Source: JAYRSJ01 sp041920215
Lineage (GTDB): Bacteria > Pseudomonadota > Gammaproteobacteria > Burkholderiales > Burkholderiaceae_C
NCBI GenBank assembly: GCA_041920215.1
Contig: JAYRSJ010000022.1
Location: 1 to 64,000, forward strand
Direction of reading: 5' to 3'
Length of the DNA stretch: 64,000 nucleotides
Shown: in pieces, positions 38,772-47,336 of the stretch
Position numbering within the stretch: the stretch's first letter is position 1
Layout: each line of letters starts with the position of its first letter
Program-made: the position numbers and the translations under genes
Notes under the pieces: generated by a model
Seen by the model: only the letters and a program-made list of their open reading frames with translations
Told to the model about the DNA's origin: nothing
Databases searched by the model: none

Positions 38772-38913
38772 TTAATTGCTGTATCGAAGCGAACTCGTGA
38801 TGGTCGTGGTGCAGGGGGTGTTTCAACGCTTAAAGGATGTGAAGGCTGTCGACCCCCGCCCACCCCATCCGTCGAGTCTCCATGGCACCATCGCCACCAA
38901 CGGAGACATCCCC

Positions 38914-39585
38914 ATGCCCCTGCAGCTCTACTACCACCCCTTCTCGTCCTACTGCCAGAAGGTGCTGATCGCGTTCTACGAGAACGCGATTCCGTTTGAG
39001 CCGCAGCTGCTGGCGGGGCCGGACTGTGCCGCGACGAAGGCGCTGGCCGAGTTGTGGCCGATCAAGCGCTTTCCGCTGCTGGTCGATGAGGAGCGCGGCG
39101 CCACCATCATGGAGGCGAGCTGCATCATCGAATACCTGGGCCTGCACCGGCCGGGCCCGGTGCGTCTGCTGCCCGAGGATGCGCAGGCGGCGCTGGAGGT
39201 GCGGATGCTGGACCGCTTCTTCGACAACTATGTCTCGACCCCGCAGCAGAAGATCGTCTTCAACGCCTTGCGGCCGCCCGAGCAGCGCGACGCCTACGGT
39301 GTGAGCGAGGCGCGGGCGATGCTGGACACCGCCTATGCCTGGCTCGATGCGCGCATGGCCGCCTCCGGGCGCGAGTGGGCGGTGGGCCGGCAGTTCAGCC
39401 TGGCCGACTGCGCCGCCGCGCCTTTTCTGTTCTATGCCGACTGGACCCACCCCATCAGCGACGCGCATCCACATCTGCTGGCCTACCGCCGCCGCCTGCT
39501 GGCGCGGCCCTCGTTCGCCCGCGCCGTCGACGAGGCCCGGCCTTATCGCCACTACTTCCCGCTGGGCGCGCCCGAGCGCGACTGA
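38914..39585 (+). CDS. glutathione S-transferase family protein
   Basis: 223 residues; ATG preceded by GGAGA. Thioredoxin-fold N-terminus (LYYHPFSSYCQKVLIAFYEN) with the glutathione-site segment RFPLLVDEERGATIMEASCIIEYL, and a helical C-terminal domain (FSLADCAAAPFLFY). It conjugates or reduces glutathione-linked substrates in the cytosol. A Ser-Ser-Tyr-Cys sequence occupies the active-site helix. G+C is again high, marking the right end of the island. Confidence 0.93.
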   Translation: MPLQLYYHPFSSYCQKVLIAFYENAIPFEPQLLAGPDCAATKALAELWPIKRFPLLVDEERGATIMEASCIIEYLGLHRPGPVRLLPEDAQAALEVRMLDRFFDNYVSTPQQKIVFNALRPPEQRDAYGVSEARAMLDTAYAWLDARMAASGREWAVGRQFSLADCAAAPFLFYADWTHPISDAHPHLLAYRRRLLARPSFARAVDEARPYRHYFPLGAPERD

Positions 39586-39635
39586 GACCGAGGCAAAGGG
39601 AAGAAAGAAGAGAAGAGGAGAGGAGAAAAAGAGCC

Positions 39636-40061
39636 ATGACCCTCATCAGCGCCTCCTGCAACTGCGGGGCCGTAGGCTTCGCGTTCGAGGGCCGCGCGCA
39701 AGGCGTGTTCCTCTGTCACTGCTCGATCTGCCGGCGCGCGACCGGCGCGAACGGCATCGCCGTCGTCCTCGTTCCGAACGAGCATTTCCGATGGACGCAG
39801 GGCGAAGCGCAGATCGCCCAATGGACCAAGCCGGGTTCGCAGTGGGAAACCTGGTTCTGCAAGACCTGCGGTTCGCGCCTGCCCGGCCGCAACGACCCCC
39901 AGCGCATGTTCATACCCGCCGGGCTCCTGCCCGGGAGCGGGCTGGGCCTGCAGGTTCGGGCGCATATCTGGGTGGGGTCCAAGGCCGAGTGGGACGAGCC
40001 GGGCGATCAGGCGCCGCAGTACGAGCAAGCCTACGGCGGCGCTCTGCGGTCCGGTGGCTGA
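39636..40061 (+). CDS. GFA-family zinc protein (CENP-V/GFA)
   Basis: 141 residues, preceded by a purine-rich spacer with several possible ribosome sites (AGGAGAGGAG). Zinc-binding cysteines appear in the family order: CNCGAV, CHCSICRR and CKTCGS. Named for glutathione-dependent formaldehyde activation, a role now doubtful for many members. It lies 50 bp after the glutathione transferase gene, so a glutathione-related function in a shared transcript is plausible. Confidence 0.92.
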   Translation: MTLISASCNCGAVGFAFEGRAQGVFLCHCSICRRATGANGIAVVLVPNEHFRWTQGEAQIAQWTKPGSQWETWFCKTCGSRLPGRNDPQRMFIPAGLLPGSGLGLQVRAHIWVGSKAEWDEPGDQAPQYEQAYGGALRSGG

Positions 40062-40067
40062 GCACAT

Positions 40068-41366
40068 TCAGTCGTCCAGCACGATCCAGCGCTCATGCCG
40101 CCCGCTCGCCAGCTCGGCGTCTACCGCGGCGGCGACGCGGCTGATCGCCTCCTGGCAGGCGCGGCGGCTGGCGGCATCGTGGCCCATGGGGTAGACCACC
40201 ACCCGGCCGTCGTACAGCTCGTCGACCGGCGAGCCGCCATAGGCCGCCAGGCCCAGCAGGCAGGCGCCCAGGCGCACCGTGCGGGGGCTCGCATCCGCCG
40301 CGGCATCCGTGGTAGGCGCCACCAGGCTGGCGCCCGGCAAGGCGGCCAGCACGATGCGCTGCAACTCGTCCACGAAGCCGGGCCGCACCCGTTCGACCCG
40401 GTAGGACAGCTCGCCGGCCGAGCCGGCGGCCGCCTCGAGCCGGCCGCGCCAGGGCCGGCGCGGGGCCCCCGGGCGCGGCTGCAGCTGCTCGCGGCCGCTG
40501 GCGTCGCGCTGCCACAGGAAGTAATGCGCGATCCAGGCGGCGTCGAGATCGGCCAGATCGGCAAAAGGCATCTGCCGCCGGTCCACCCGCAGCTCGCGGG
40601 CGCTGCCGGCGGCGATGTCCACCACCAGCAGGCCATGCACCTGGCCACGGCCACGGGCATAGTCGATCTGCGAGCCCGCCAGCACATAGTGGCCGGCGCC
40701 GGGCGAGAAGGCACGCGCCTCGTCGCCCTCGCGCGACAGGCTGGTCAGCGGCTGGCCCGGCTGCATCGGCACCCAGGGCTCCACCTTGTGCAGTTCGAGG
40801 CGCTGCACATCCAGCACCCGCCGCGAGCCCAGGCGCAGCCAGCGTCCGCCCTGCAGCAGGCTGCCGCTGGCCAGCTCGGACTTCTCTATGCCCCAGCGCA
40901 TCGAGGGCCCGGGCTGGCGGCCGGCCGCGCTGTCCAGCCACTGCGCTTCGGCCAGGGTGTTGCTGGCGCTGCCCACCCGCTGCAGCTGCAGCTGCCCCTG
41001 GTGCTCGCTGACCAGGGTGAAGTCATTGCCCCGCACCAGCAGCAGGGCCGGCCGCGGCGCATCGGCCAGGCGCAGCACGCGCCAGAAGCGCCGGCCCAGC
41101 CCCGGCACCTCGACCTCGCGGCCGCGCCAGCGCAGCAGGAAGTCGCTGACCTCGCGCTTGGCAAAGGGGCTGCCGCCGATATTGGGGAAGGTGCCGGTCG
41201 AGATGCGCCGCGTCAGCGCGACGATCTCGAAGGGGCCGTGCTGCAGCGTGGTGCCGGCGGGCGCCGCAGCGGCTGCGCTGCCCAGCAGTCCGGCGCTGAG
41301 CCAGGCGAGGAAGGGGCGGGCAGGGGCCTGGAGCCAGGCCTTGAGGGTGGGGCGGGTGCTGGGCAT
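40068..41366 (-). CDS. secreted protein of unknown function
   Basis: 432 residues with a signal peptide (cleavage near SAAAAAPAG, about residue 36). Beta-rich, with Trp/Arg-rich segments (FLLRWRGREVEVPGLGRRFWRVL), and a C-terminal helix-rich part containing GACLLGLAAYGGSPVDELYDGRVVVYPMGHDAASRRAC. No family recognised. It ends 6 bp from the stop of the convergent GFA gene, and lies downstream of the winged-helix regulator gene on the same strand with a 111-bp gap that holds a copy of the 12-mer motif. Confidence 0.8.
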   Translation of the reverse strand: MPSTRPTLKAWLQAPARPFLAWLSAGLLGSAAAAAPAGTTLQHGPFEIVALTRRISTGTFPNIGGSPFAKREVSDFLLRWRGREVEVPGLGRRFWRVLRLADAPRPALLLVRGNDFTLVSEHQGQLQLQRVGSASNTLAEAQWLDSAAGRQPGPSMRWGIEKSELASGSLLQGGRWLRLGSRRVLDVQRLELHKVEPWVPMQPGQPLTSLSREGDEARAFSPGAGHYVLAGSQIDYARGRGQVHGLLVVDIAAGSARELRVDRRQMPFADLADLDAAWIAHYFLWQRDASGREQLQPRPGAPRRPWRGRLEAAAGSAGELSYRVERVRPGFVDELQRIVLAALPGASLVAPTTDAAADASPRTVRLGACLLGLAAYGGSPVDELYDGRVVVYPMGHDAASRRACQEAISRVAAAVDAELASGRHERWIVLDD

Positions 41367-41467
41367 GGGCGGGGCGGCGGGCGATCCGGTTGAGCAGACA
41401 ACAAAGGGCGGCGCAGCCAGAGGCGGCGCTGGCTCGCACTGTGCCGCTGCGGGCCTGCGGCCGTCAT

Positions 41468-41479
41468 AGGCAGACGGTT
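41468..41479 (-). promoter_or_regulatory. copy of recurrent 12-mer (AACCGTCTGCCT, minus strand)
   Basis: On the minus strand, overlapping the stop codon of the regulator gene and about 100 bp upstream of the secreted-protein gene starting at 41366. It matches 11 of 12 bases of the copy at 46898. Confidence 0.3.
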
Positions 41480-44183
41480 AGCTTGCGGTTCGGATGTCGC
41501 CGTGCCCCTGCGCCTCGCCCTGCACCTCGCCCAGCGCCACACGCAGCGCCATCGCCTCGTCATCGATGATCAGCCCCGGCGCCGCTGCGCCCCCCTGGCA
41601 TTGCTGCGCAAAAGCCGCCCGCAGCTTGCCGAACACCGGGCCGCGGCCCTCGCCGCGCCTGGCCACCAGCGCATCGGCCCAGGCCTGCAGCGCCGCGGCA
41701 TCGTCCAGCCGGCCCTGGTGCAGGGGCACCCAGGCCAGCGCATCGGCCAGCCACCACAGCATGCCCTCGCCCTGCAGCAGCCGCACCGCCTCGCGCAGGC
41801 GCAGCAAGGTGTCGGGTGAGGCGTCGCGGCGCGCGCGCAGCACGGCGGCCTGGGCGGCGATGGTGGTGAAGGCGCGCAGCCGGCCGCGGCTGCGCATCTC
41901 GTCCACCGCCCGGTCCAGCACCGCGCAGGCCTCGTCCAGCCGGTCCTGCAGATACAGGGTCTGCCCCAGGCCCCAGGCGGCGCGCCAGGCCTCCACCGTA
42001 TCGCCCAGGGCCTGCGACTCGGCCAGCATCTCGGCCCAGAAGCGGCCATAGGCGTCCAGCTCGCCGCGGTCGCGGGCCAACACCGCCTCGACCCAGCGCA
42101 GATGGCGGCGGTCGTAGAGCGTGGGCGCCGGCCCCAGGCCCGCGCGCATGGCCTCCAGCAGCGGCGGCACCTCGGCGCCGCGGCCCAGGCGCATCAGCAG
42201 CATGGCGCGGTGGAACTGCAGGTAGAGCCGGCGAGCCCCCTCGGCCGGCGCCCGCCAGGCCTGCGGACCGGCCAGCGCGGCCTCGGCGGCGGCCAGGGCC
42301 TCGGCCGGCGGCAGCAGCTGGCCCAGCGCGCCCAGCAGGGCCCGCGCCATCTGCCAGCGGGGCTGCAGCGCCGGCGGCAGCGGGGCGGCCCTGGGCGCCG
42401 TCAGCAGGGCCTGCAGCCGCGCCAGCCAGCCGGCGGCGGCGGGCTTGAGGCCGGCGCGCAGGCAGAACACCGTGCTGGCGGCCAGCAGCTGTACCGCCAG
42501 CGCGGCCGGGTGTTCGGTCGGAGGCTCGGCCGGATCCTTCTCGCCCGCCGGCTCGTCCGGCTGCGGCGCGCCGGCCTCGGCCAGCGCCAGCGCATGGGCC
42601 ATCGCGGCCTGCAGGTTCTCGGCCTCGGGCAGCAGCGGCGCCAGCCAGCGGTCCTCGCTGCAGGCGGTGGTGCGCGCATCGGCCGAGGTGAACAGGGCCA
42701 GCACCCAGTCGGCATGGGCCTGCTGCAGCTGCCGGCAGGCCCCCGGATCGGCCGCCAGCAGCTCGGCGGCGTGGGCGCGCACGCTGTCCAGCAGGCGCAG
42801 GCGCGGCCCCTCGGCCAGCAGCAGCGAGCGTTCGCGCAGCTCGTCCAGATCGTCGACGGTGGCCCAGGCCTCGGCGCCGGCCACCGCCTGCGCGGCGTCC
42901 AGGCCGAAGCCGCCGGCAAATACCGACAGCCGCGCCAGCAACGCGGCGGCGCGCGCCGGCAGCAGGCCCACGCTCCAGGCCAGCGCGGCCTGCAGCGTGC
43001 GATGGCGCTCGGGCGCATCGGCGGCGCCGCGGGTGAGCAGGCGCAGCCGCTCGCCCAGGCGGGCACGCACCCCGGCCACGCCCAGCAGCGGCATGCGTGC
43101 GGCGGCCAGCTCCAGCGCCAGCGGCAGGCCGTCCAGGCCGGTGGCGATGGCGTTCAGATCCTCCTGCGCCGCAGCCTCGGCCTGCCAGCCCGGCTGCAGC
43201 GCCTGCATCCGGGCGCACAGCAGCGCCACGGCGGCCGGCGGCGGCAGCGGCGCCAGCGGCAGCACCTGCTCGCCGGCCAGGCGCAGCGCGCGCTGGCTGG
43301 TCACCAGCCATTGCATCTGCGGTGCGGCGGCACGCCAGCAGGCCAGGGCGCTGAGCAGGGTGGCGGCAGCGGGGTCGGCGGGGGCCGCGCCGCTGCGGGG
43401 CTCCAGCAGATGCTCGGCGTTGTCCAGCAGCACCAGGGCCCGCAGCGGCGCCAGCGCCTGGGCCAGCGCGGCCACGCTGCGCCCGGCCTCGGGCGACAGG
43501 CCCAGGCTGCGCGCCAGCGCCGCGCTCAGCTGCGCCGCATCGCTGAGCGCGTCCAGGCGCAGCAGCCACACGCCATCGGGCGGCGACGGCACGAGGCGGT
43601 GAGCCGCCGCCAGCGCCAGCTGGGTCTTGCCCACGCCGGCCGGCCCCACCAGGGTCACCAGCCGCTGCGTGGCGAGCGCGGCCTGCAGCCGGGCGAGGTC
43701 TTCATCGCGCCCCCACAGCCGGCTGAGCCCGGCCGGCAGATTGCCCGCCACGGTTGGCTGCGGCGCTGTGTTCTCCAGCGCAGCCGCAGCGGCCGTATCT
43801 GCCGTATCGGCCGAGGGCGACGCGCTGACAACAGCCTCGGCAAAGCGATAGCCGCGGCGCGGCACCGTGTGCAGCCACTGCGGCGCCCGGGCATCGTCGC
43901 CCAGCGCGCTGCGCAGGCTGTTCATCGCCACCTTCAGCACCGAGTCGCTGACGAAGCGGTGCCCCCAGACGGCGTCCAGCAGCTCGTCCTTGCTGACCAG
44001 CAGGCCCGGCCGCTGCGCCAGAAAGACCAGCACCGCGAAGGGCTTGGGCGGCAGCGCGACCGGCTGGCCGTCGCGCAGCAGCCGGCCGCCGGGGCCGTCG
44101 AGCCAGAAAGGCCCGAAGCGCAGCGAGGCGGGCCGCTCGGTGGCGTGTGGGGTGGCGGGGGTGGCACGCGGCGGATTCCTCAT
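41478..44183 (-). CDS. winged-helix DNA-binding / NTPase regulator (CadC/AfsR-like)
   Basis: 901 residues. The start is an ATG just before the DNA-binding domain; an upstream in-frame ATG at 44291 would add a charged non-conserved tail. Residues about 15-110 are an OmpR-type winged helix (FWLDGPGGRLLRDG, LLVSKDELLDAVWG, VLKVAMNSLRSALGD, TVPRRGYRF). Then an NTPase module with Walker A VGPAGVGKTQLAL and a Walker-B-like ALVLLDNAEHLL, followed by about 450 residues of TPR-like helices. No membrane segment. This is the layout of large ATP-dependent activators. It faces the beta-helix gene across 190 bp, its likely target. Confidence 0.9.
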   Translation of the reverse strand: MRNPPRATPATPHATERPASLRFGPFWLDGPGGRLLRDGQPVALPPKPFAVLVFLAQRPGLLVSKDELLDAVWGHRFVSDSVLKVAMNSLRSALGDDARAPQWLHTVPRRGYRFAEAVVSASPSADTADTAAAAALENTAPQPTVAGNLPAGLSRLWGRDEDLARLQAALATQRLVTLVGPAGVGKTQLALAAAHRLVPSPPDGVWLLRLDALSDAAQLSAALARSLGLSPEAGRSVAALAQALAPLRALVLLDNAEHLLEPRSGAAPADPAAATLLSALACWRAAAPQMQWLVTSQRALRLAGEQVLPLAPLPPPAAVALLCARMQALQPGWQAEAAAQEDLNAIATGLDGLPLALELAAARMPLLGVAGVRARLGERLRLLTRGAADAPERHRTLQAALAWSVGLLPARAAALLARLSVFAGGFGLDAAQAVAGAEAWATVDDLDELRERSLLLAEGPRLRLLDSVRAHAAELLAADPGACRQLQQAHADWVLALFTSADARTTACSEDRWLAPLLPEAENLQAAMAHALALAEAGAPQPDEPAGEKDPAEPPTEHPAALAVQLLAASTVFCLRAGLKPAAAGWLARLQALLTAPRAAPLPPALQPRWQMARALLGALGQLLPPAEALAAAEAALAGPQAWRAPAEGARRLYLQFHRAMLLMRLGRGAEVPPLLEAMRAGLGPAPTLYDRRHLRWVEAVLARDRGELDAYGRFWAEMLAESQALGDTVEAWRAAWGLGQTLYLQDRLDEACAVLDRAVDEMRSRGRLRAFTTIAAQAAVLRARRDASPDTLLRLREAVRLLQGEGMLWWLADALAWVPLHQGRLDDAAALQAWADALVARRGEGRGPVFGKLRAAFAQQCQGGAAAPGLIIDDEAMALRVALGEVQGEAQGHGDIRTAS

Positions 44184-44257
44184 GGCCCCGCATTCTGCTA
44201 TGGCGCTGCCCCCTTCGGTGCGCGGGTTTGACCGGCCGCCCCGGCCGCTCTTTCTTA

Positions 44258-44290
44258 ACCGTTTGCTGACCGAATGCTGTCCGTCTGCCA
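44258..44290. repeat. three tandem 11-bp repeats, candidate operator of the winged-helix regulator
   Basis: ACCGTTTGCTG, ACCGAATGCTG and TCCGTCTGCCA follow one another without gap. Tandem direct repeats of 10-11 bp are the usual targets of OmpR-type winged helices. The array is in the divergent region, 74 bp from the regulator start and 83 bp from the beta-helix start. Confidence 0.55.
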
Positions 44291-44373
44291 AGGACTTCTG
44301 CGCGCCCGGCGCCGAGACTGCCGCTCATGGCAATGCCAGCCAGCTCAACACCCCCTCTTTCAAGGAAATTTCG

Positions 44374-45153
44374 ATGACACGCAAACCCCTCACCCCGGCC
44401 CTGATGATCCTGACGCTGCTGGCCGCCGCCGCCGCCGCCGGCACCGCCCAGGCCCAGGCCACCATCGACCACAACAAGGCCCTGGCCGGCAATATCACGC
44501 CGGGCGATGTGCCGGGCTATCCGATCACCCTCAGCCGGCCCGGCCATTACAAGCTGATGGGCAATCTGAGTGCGCCGGCCAATATGGCCGCGGTGCAGAT
44601 CGAGGCCGATGGCGTCACGCTGGACCTGAACGGCTTCACGATCGCGGGGCAGGCGCAGTGCAGCCGCAACGAAGCCAGCAGGGTCGTGTCCTGCCAGGGG
44701 GCGAGTCAGTTCCTTCGCGGCGTGTTCACTCCTTTTGTCCAGGTAGGGACCGTGGTGCGCAACGGCACCGTTCGTGGCTTCGGTTCCGGGGTGTTGTTGA
44801 ACGGATCGGGGGCCGTGCACGATTTGAGCGCCATGCAAAACATGGTCGCCGGGGTGACCGTGCAGGCTGGGCGGGTGGAGCGTGTGGTCGCGTCGTTGAA
44901 TGGCGCGGTCGGCATTTCCATGGGCCATGGAACGATCGCAGGCAGCACGACCATCAACAACGGTGCCTACGGTATATCCGGCCTCAAGACCTTCCTGGAT
45001 ACGCTCGTGATCGACACGGTGGCGAGCGGCAATCGCTTGCTAGGCATCGACGATGCCAGCGTGCGCGGCACGCTGCAATCCGACAACGGCGCAACCGACC
45101 GCAGCCAGGTGCGCAGCCTGGGCGGCAATGCCGACGCCAACGGGGTGTACTGA
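44374..45153 (+). CDS. secreted right-handed beta-helix protein
   Basis: 259 residues with a signal peptide (cleavage near AQAQA, about 28). The mature part has parallel beta-helix rungs: VQIEADGVTLDLNGFTI, GTVVRNGTVRGFGSGVLL, VAGVTVQAGRVERVVASLNGAVGIS, then GSTTINNGAYGIS. Such proteins bind or cleave polysaccharides; no catalytic set could be assigned. AGGAA at 44363 is the ribosome site. First gene of a secreted-protein cluster opposite the winged-helix regulator. Confidence 0.87.
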   Translation: MTRKPLTPALMILTLLAAAAAAGTAQAQATIDHNKALAGNITPGDVPGYPITLSRPGHYKLMGNLSAPANMAAVQIEADGVTLDLNGFTIAGQAQCSRNEASRVVSCQGASQFLRGVFTPFVQVGTVVRNGTVRGFGSGVLLNGSGAVHDLSAMQNMVAGVTVQAGRVERVVASLNGAVGISMGHGTIAGSTTINNGAYGISGLKTFLDTLVIDTVASGNRLLGIDDASVRGTLQSDNGATDRSQVRSLGGNADANGVY

Positions 45154-45154
45154 G

Positions 45155-45667
45155 ATGCTGCGGCGACGCGCGGCCCGGGGCTGGCTGCCTCTGCTGCTGC
45201 TGCTGAGCTGGGTCTCGGCGGCCGCTGCCACGACCGCCACGACGGTAACGGCCGAACCCGCCGTCCGCCACGCCCAGGGCGAGGGCTGGCGGCTGGAGCC
45301 GCGCGGCGCCAGCGGCGCGGCGCTGGCGCTGGGCCTGGCGCGGGCCTCGGGCAGCGAGCTGTTCAGCAGTGCCGAGGCCCTGCAGGGGCTGCGCCCGCTG
45401 ACGCGGCCGCTGCAGGCCGCCACCTTGGCGGCCGCCTGGCAGGCGCTGCTGGCCAGCAGCAGCCACGCGCTGCAATGCGATCGCCAGCGCTGCCGGGTGT
45501 GGGTCCTGCCATCGCCATCACCCGCCGCTATACCTGCTGCGATACCCGCTGCGCCGGCCCGCTCAGCGCGAGCCGCGCCTGCCCCTGCCCCGGTGCTGGC
45601 GGCCCCAGCCTCGACGGTTTCCGTGGCGCTGACGCCCGATCCCCCCGGGCTCTTCCCCAGCGAGTGA
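45155..45667 (+). CDS. secreted STN-like domain protein
   Basis: 170 residues, ATG one base after the preceding stop codon, so translationally linked. N-terminal hydrophobic leader (WLPLLLLLSWVSAAAA). Residues about 50-110 resemble the short STN domain at the start of secretins and TonB receptors (ALGLARASGSELFSSAEAL, then LAAAWQALLASSSHALQCDRQRCRVWVL). The last 50 residues are Pro/Ala-rich and disordered. Possibly a periplasmic adaptor for the beta-helix protein. The STN call is by pattern only. Confidence 0.7.
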   Translation: MLRRRAARGWLPLLLLLSWVSAAAATTATTVTAEPAVRHAQGEGWRLEPRGASGAALALGLARASGSELFSSAEALQGLRPLTRPLQAATLAAAWQALLASSSHALQCDRQRCRVWVLPSPSPAAIPAAIPAAPARSARAAPAPAPVLAAPASTVSVALTPDPPGLFPSE

Positions 45668-45722
45668 GCGCAGCGGGCGGTTCAGCCGCGCGCCTTCAAA
45701 CCCTCCAACGGACATTCTCACG

Positions 45723-46433
45723 ATGCACAAACCTACTGTTGTCAGCCGCCTCAGCGCCCTGGGTCTGAGCAGCTTGCTCGCCCTCGGCCTCGCCGTCAGT
45801 CCCGCCGCCCGGGCCTCGCCGGTGGTCTACAGCTTTGCCGGCAGCGTGGACGCCGATTCGGCCGAGCGTGGCTGGGAGCGCTTCAGCGGCGAGTTCCGCT
45901 TCGACAGCGGCGCGAGCGACGGCATCGCCGACACCAGCACCGGCGCCTATGCCCATGCCGGCGCGCCCTGGGGCATGAGCCTGAGCTTCTTCGCCGGCGC
46001 CAGCCTGGTGCAGACGGTGACGCTGGACACGCTCTTCCATCTGCTGCTCAGCAATGACCTGGGTGGCGAAGACCAGCTGGGCCTGCTGGCACAGGACAGC
46101 GATCCGGCGCACAGCTTGTCGCTGACGCTGCTGGATACCGGCGGCACCGCCTTCGCCAGCGACGCCCTGCCGCTGCCCGCTGGTGGCCTGACGCTGGCCC
46201 TGTTCCCCTGGTCCAGCCTGCTGTACGAGAGCGCCGAGGGCGTGCTGCAGGGGCGGCTGGACGCGCTGGCCTGCAGCCTGGGCTGCGAGCCGGGCACGGG
46301 TCCCGATCCTGATCCCAATCCGCCTACGCCGACGATTCCCGAACCCAGCAGCTGGGCCCTGTTGCTGGCGGCCGGCCTGGCGCTGCTCGGCAGCCGTGCG
46401 AGGCCCAAGCCCCATCAAGGAGAAGCACGATGA
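45723..46433 (+). CDS. PEP-CTERM sorting-domain protein
   Basis: 236 residues: signal peptide (cleavage near AARASP), a beta-rich domain with DxDx-type acidic turns, a Pro/Asp-rich linker (PDPDPNPPTPT), and a C-terminal PEP-CTERM tail (IPEPSSWALLLAAGLALLGSRAR: PEP motif, membrane helix, basic end). Such tails are cut by exosortase during export with exopolysaccharide; the exosortase is not in this window. The tail is longer than usual, ending HQGEAR, because it overlaps the globin start by ATGA. Confidence 0.92.
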   Translation: MHKPTVVSRLSALGLSSLLALGLAVSPAARASPVVYSFAGSVDADSAERGWERFSGEFRFDSGASDGIADTSTGAYAHAGAPWGMSLSFFAGASLVQTVTLDTLFHLLLSNDLGGEDQLGLLAQDSDPAHSLSLTLLDTGGTAFASDALPLPAGGLTLALFPWSSLLYESAEGVLQGRLDALACSLGCEPGTGPDPDPNPPTPTIPEPSSWALLLAAGLALLGSRARPKPHQGEAR

Positions 46434-46870
46434 CGACGATGAATGCCGAACAGATCGCTTTGCTGCGCCGCAGCTTCGCCGAGCTGCAAACGCTGGCCGG
46501 GCCGGTGGCGCAGCATTTCTATGCCCGCCTGTTCGAGATCGACCCGGCGCTGCGGCCGCTGTTCAAGGGCGATATGACGGCCCAGGGCGGCAAGCTGATG
46601 ACGATGCTGGGCCTGGCCCTGGGGCTGCTGGAGGAGCCCGCCAAGCTGCAGGCCGCGCTGCAGCGTCTGGGCCAGCGCCATGTCGCCTACGGCGTGCAGG
46701 CCCGGCACTACGACAGCGTCGGGCGCGCGCTGCTGGACACCCTGGCCGCGCTGCTGGGCCCCGGCTTCACGCCGGCGCTGCAGGTCGCCTGGGCAGGGCT
46801 GTACCGGCAGGTGGCGCAGACCATGCAGGAGGCCGCGGCAGCGCTGCCGCCGGCAAGCCTGGCGGCGTAA
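46430..46870 (+). CDS. single-domain globin
   Basis: 146 residues, a complete bacterial haemoglobin of the flavohaemoglobin-globin type without a reductase domain. Proximal haem ligand His84 lies in LGQRHVAYGV, the family's F-helix motif; Gln52 is a likely distal residue (MTAQGGKLM), and Phe/Tyr at 30-31 (HFYARLF) fits helix B. It may bind oxygen or nitric oxide. It overlaps the PEP-CTERM gene by ATGA, so the two are probably co-translated, an unexpected pairing. Confidence 0.9.
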   Translation: MTTMNAEQIALLRRSFAELQTLAGPVAQHFYARLFEIDPALRPLFKGDMTAQGGKLMTMLGLALGLLEEPAKLQAALQRLGQRHVAYGVQARHYDSVGRALLDTLAALLGPGFTPALQVAWAGLYRQVAQTMQEAAAALPPASLAA

Positions 46871-46897
46871 GCCGCGCATCGCTTGATGCAGGCCTGT

Positions 46898-46909
46898 AAC
46901 CGTCTGCCG
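46898..46909 (+). promoter_or_regulatory. copy of recurrent 12-mer (AACCGTCTGCCG) before mgsA
   Basis: Lies 14 bp upstream of the mgsA ATG, directly before TAAGAT (46912-46917), a possible -10 hexamer. It may therefore be part of the mgsA promoter. Confidence 0.3.
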
Positions 46910-46923
46910 CCTAAGATCCCGGC

Positions 46924-47328
46924 ATGACGATGCCGAAGACGGACACACTGACGCTGGCCCTGATCGCCCACGACCGCAAGAAGGCCACGATGGTGGCCCT
47001 GGCCAGCGAGTTCGCGCCCTTGCTGCAGCGCTGCAGGCTGCTGGCCACCGGTACCACCGGCAGCCGGCTGCGCGCCGAGGCGGGCCTGGCCCAGGTCGAA
47101 TGCCTGCTCAGCGGCCCGCTGGGCGGCGATCTGCAGATCGGCGCGCTGCTGGCGGTGGGCGAGGTCGATGCGGTGGTGTTTCTGCGCGACCCGATGACGC
47201 CGCAGCCGCATGAGCCCGACATCAATGCCCTGCTGCGCGCCTGCGATGTGCACGATGTGCCCTGCGCCACCAATCTGGCCGGCGCCCGCCTGTTGTTGCA
47301 GGCCCTGCAGCGGCGGGCAGACGCCTGA
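46924..47328 (+). CDS. mgsA: methylglyoxal synthase
   Basis: 134 residues, the usual compact length. All active-site landmarks of the family are present: His16-Asp17 (LIAHD), the phosphate loop TGTTG at 42-46, GGD with catalytic Asp69, and FLRDPMTPQPHEPD with His96 and Asp99. It converts dihydroxyacetone phosphate to methylglyoxal and phosphate, bypassing lower glycolysis when phosphate is short. It ends at a strong hairpin shared with the convergent PEP-CTERM gene. Confidence 0.96.
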   Translation: MTMPKTDTLTLALIAHDRKKATMVALASEFAPLLQRCRLLATGTTGSRLRAEAGLAQVECLLSGPLGGDLQIGALLAVGEVDAVVFLRDPMTPQPHEPDINALLRACDVHDVPCATNLAGARLLLQALQRRADA

Positions 47329-47336
47329 CCAAAGAG

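Larger units (their letters stand above)
36900..38850. other. low-GC island (orphan gene plus higBA)
   Basis: Base composition drops sharply: 30 of 60 bases are G/C at 37201-37260, against more than 70 percent in neighbouring genes. Codon use changes too (AAA, TTT and ATT become common). It holds one gene without recognised relatives, a toxin-antitoxin pair and AT-rich spacers. It lies between complete operons and has no integrase, tRNA or obvious terminal repeats, so the transfer route is not visible. Confidence 0.7.
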
